The position numbers and the translations under genes are program-made. 34,832 nucleotides of DNA from Syntrophorhabdales bacterium (GTDB taxonomy: Bacteria > Desulfobacterota > Syntrophorhabdia > Syntrophorhabdales > Syntrophorhabdaceae). The DNA is taken from NCBI GenBank assembly GCA_018052995.1, contig JAGPMK010000017.1, positions 1 to 34,832 on the forward strand, in the 5' to 3' direction. The notes beneath the pieces are model-generated. The model did not search any database, had not been told where the DNA came from, and saw only the letters and a list, made by a program, of their open reading frames with translations. Below are positions 33,322 through 34,832 of the stretch, one piece after another; within the stretch, counting starts at the first letter, position 1; every line of letters begins with the position of its first letter.

Positions 33322-34832
33322 ATGAGTAGAAAGAAATATTACATTACAACGCCTATATATTATATTAATGATGTTCCCCACATAGGTCATGCTTATACAA
33401 CAGTGGCAGCGGATATTATGGCGCGATACAAGAGACTGTGTGGTTATGATGTATTTTTTCTAACAGGGACAGATGAACATGGACAAAAGGTTGAGGAGGC
33501 GGCGTCAAAACAGGGTATACACCCGAAGGAGCTTGCCGATAGGATGGTCCATAGGTTTACAGACCTATGGAAGACACTTAATATCTCCAATACTGGTTTT
33601 ATAAGAACAACAGAGGAGAGGCATAAAAAGGTAGTTCAATATATATTCCAGAAGGTCTATGAAAAAGGCGACATCTATCTCGGTGACTATGAGGACTGGT
33701 ATTGCGTTCCCTGCGAGAGCTATTTTACCGAACTTCAGCTTAATGATGGTAGATGCCCTGATTGTCTCAGAAAACCTGAGAGGCTCAAGGAGGAGAGCTA
33801 TTTTTTTAGGCTTTCAAATTATACTGACAGGTTGCTGGAATTTCTCAATAATCACAGGGATTTTATTATGCCTGAGATTAGATATAATGAGGTATATAGC
33901 TTTGTAAAAGGTGGCTTAAGGGATTTAAGTGTAAGTAGAACAAGTTTCAGTTGGGGCATAAACGTCCCCATGAAAGAGAGGCATATTGTCTATGTCTGGT
34001 TTGATGCCCTGGCAAATTACCTGACAGGTATAGGCTTTTTAGGTGATGAGGAGCAGTTTAACTACTTCTGGCCCTGCGATATGCACCTCATTGGTAAGGA
34101 TATACTGAGATTTCATGCAGTCTACTGGCCTTGCTTTCTTATGTCATTGGGGATTGAGGAGCCTCGTCATGTGTTTGCCCATGGATGGTGGACTATTGAA
34201 GGCCAAAAGATGTCCAAATCACTGGGGAATGTAATTGACCCCAATGAGGTTGTCGCAACCTATGGCGTTGATGAGTTCAGATTCTTTCTATTCAGGGAGG
34301 TTCCCTTTGGAATGGATGGGGATTTTTCAAAACTGGCAATAATAAACAGGATAAACGGTGATCTCGCCAATGATTTTGGAAACCTTGTAAGTAGAAGTGT
34401 AACCATGATAAACAAGTTTCTGAAAGGTAGGATTGAAAGGCCTGATGCAAGAAATAGTGCAGATGAGGGGTTTGAGTCAGGCATAAGGCAGTTTGTATCA
34501 GAATATCATAGGTCTATGGAGGTGCTTTCATTTTATAAGGCGCTTCAGAATGTCTTTGAGATCATCTCCATAATGAATAGATATATAGATTCCGAGGCAC
34601 CGTGGAGACTGGCCAAAGTGGGCGACCAAAGGGTCAGGACTGTTATGTATAATCTGTGGAATGGGCTTAGGATATCAGCCCTTTTGTTGTCACCCTTTAT
34701 GCCAGATAAGTCACAGAAGATCTGGAATGCCCTGGGGATTAAAGATCCTATTGAAGGTGCCAGATTTGAGGATGAACATAATTTTTATCACAGAGAGGAT
34801 ATCTCGGAGATAACCAAGATAGGCCCAATATT
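33322..34832 (+). CDS. metG: Methionyl-tRNA synthetase, 5' part (runs off the window)
   Basis: The class I synthetase charges tRNA-Met. The visible 503 codons include TTPIYYINDVPHIGHAYTT (HIGH motif), zinc-binding Cys pairs (CVPCESYF, CPDC), WFDALANYLTG, HGWWTIEGQKMSKS and the anticodon-binding helices. The reading frame is open to the window end, so the remaining C-terminal part, possibly including a tRNA-binding EMAP-like domain, is missing. The start ATG at 33322 follows GGAGTAGG. It is transcribed with the PSP1 gene. Confidence 0.96.
   Translation, partial: MSRKKYYITTPIYYINDVPHIGHAYTTVAADIMARYKRLCGYDVFFLTGTDEHGQKVEEAASKQGIHPKELADRMVHRFTDLWKTLNISNTGFIRTTEERHKKVVQYIFQKVYEKGDIYLGDYEDWYCVPCESYFTELQLNDGRCPDCLRKPERLKEESYFFRLSNYTDRLLEFLNNHRDFIMPEIRYNEVYSFVKGGLRDLSVSRTSFSWGINVPMKERHIVYVWFDALANYLTGIGFLGDEEQFNYFWPCDMHLIGKDILRFHAVYWPCFLMSLGIEEPRHVFAHGWWTIEGQKMSKSLGNVIDPNEVVATYGVDEFRFFLFREVPFGMDGDFSKLAIINRINGDLANDFGNLVSRSVTMINKFLKGRIERPDARNSADEGFESGIRQFVSEYHRSMEVLSFYKALQNVFEIISIMNRYIDSEAPWRLAKVGDQRVRTVMYNLWNGLRISALLLSPFMPDKSQKIWNALGIKDPIEGARFEDEHNFYHREDISEITKIGPI

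Overview
The window is A+T-rich bacterial chromosome. It looks like an anaerobe from the Desulfobacterota (former Deltaproteobacteria) or a related lineage. The grounds are a ferredoxin-linked 2-oxoacid oxidoreductase, a selenium system (tRNA-Sec, a selenocysteine-containing SelD, YqeC), a small siroheme reductase, and the tmk-holB-PSP1-metG housekeeping run. This assignment is inferred from gene content; there is no rRNA in the window to confirm it.

Positions 1-3476 are accessory DNA. A type I-C-like CRISPR array (19 full repeats and one cut repeat, no cas genes in the window) stops abruptly inside its twentieth repeat. There it is fused to a broken Mu-like head-morphogenesis gene (gpF) that ends in a PBECR2-type nuclease domain. 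Just after it, on the minus strand, lies a candidate small RNA of about 155 nt with its own sigma70 promoter, two look-alike bulged hairpins and a terminal stem followed by a T-run. I could not assign it to a known family. A 240-bp element with inverted repeats, probably a remnant of a REP-associated transposon, follows.

Positions 3477-9827 hold single genes of redox and regulatory type: an Old Yellow Enzyme homologue, a siroheme/4Fe-4S protein, a TrkA-type potassium channel, tRNA-Sec(TCA) and tRNA-Arg(TCT), a minus-strand metallo-beta-lactamase-fold phosphodiesterase, a NusG/RfaH-like antiterminator and a hotdog thioesterase. Positions 9891-16146 carry korAB, a ThiS-like sulfur carrier coupled to a TtuA-like tRNA thiolase, a GAF/degenerate-GGDEF sensor and mreB. 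A UvrD-type helicase converges on mreB from the minus strand (16168-18147).

Positions 18308-25506 are envelope, signalling and selenium genes: DUF948-like and YtxH-like membrane proteins, an AI-2E-family permease, a small Tudor-like protein, selD (read through UGA), a cation-diffusion transporter, an HDOD protein and a hybrid histidine kinase. Positions 25646-34832 are mostly housekeeping: an isolated rplC (L3) away from its S10 operon, queD-folE2 for pterin/deazapurine synthesis, a lipoprotein, yqeC, a TPR protein, pepQ, efp, tmk, holB, a PSP1/RicT gene and the 5' part of metG.

Two themes cut across the window. First, six genes on both strands have a sigma70-like promoter whose -10 box lies 6-10 bp from the start codon with no usable Shine-Dalgarno site, which suggests leaderless transcripts. 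Second, two genes (korA and the AI-2E permease) appear to start at non-standard codons (CTG and ATA). All calls are by reading; no database search was run.
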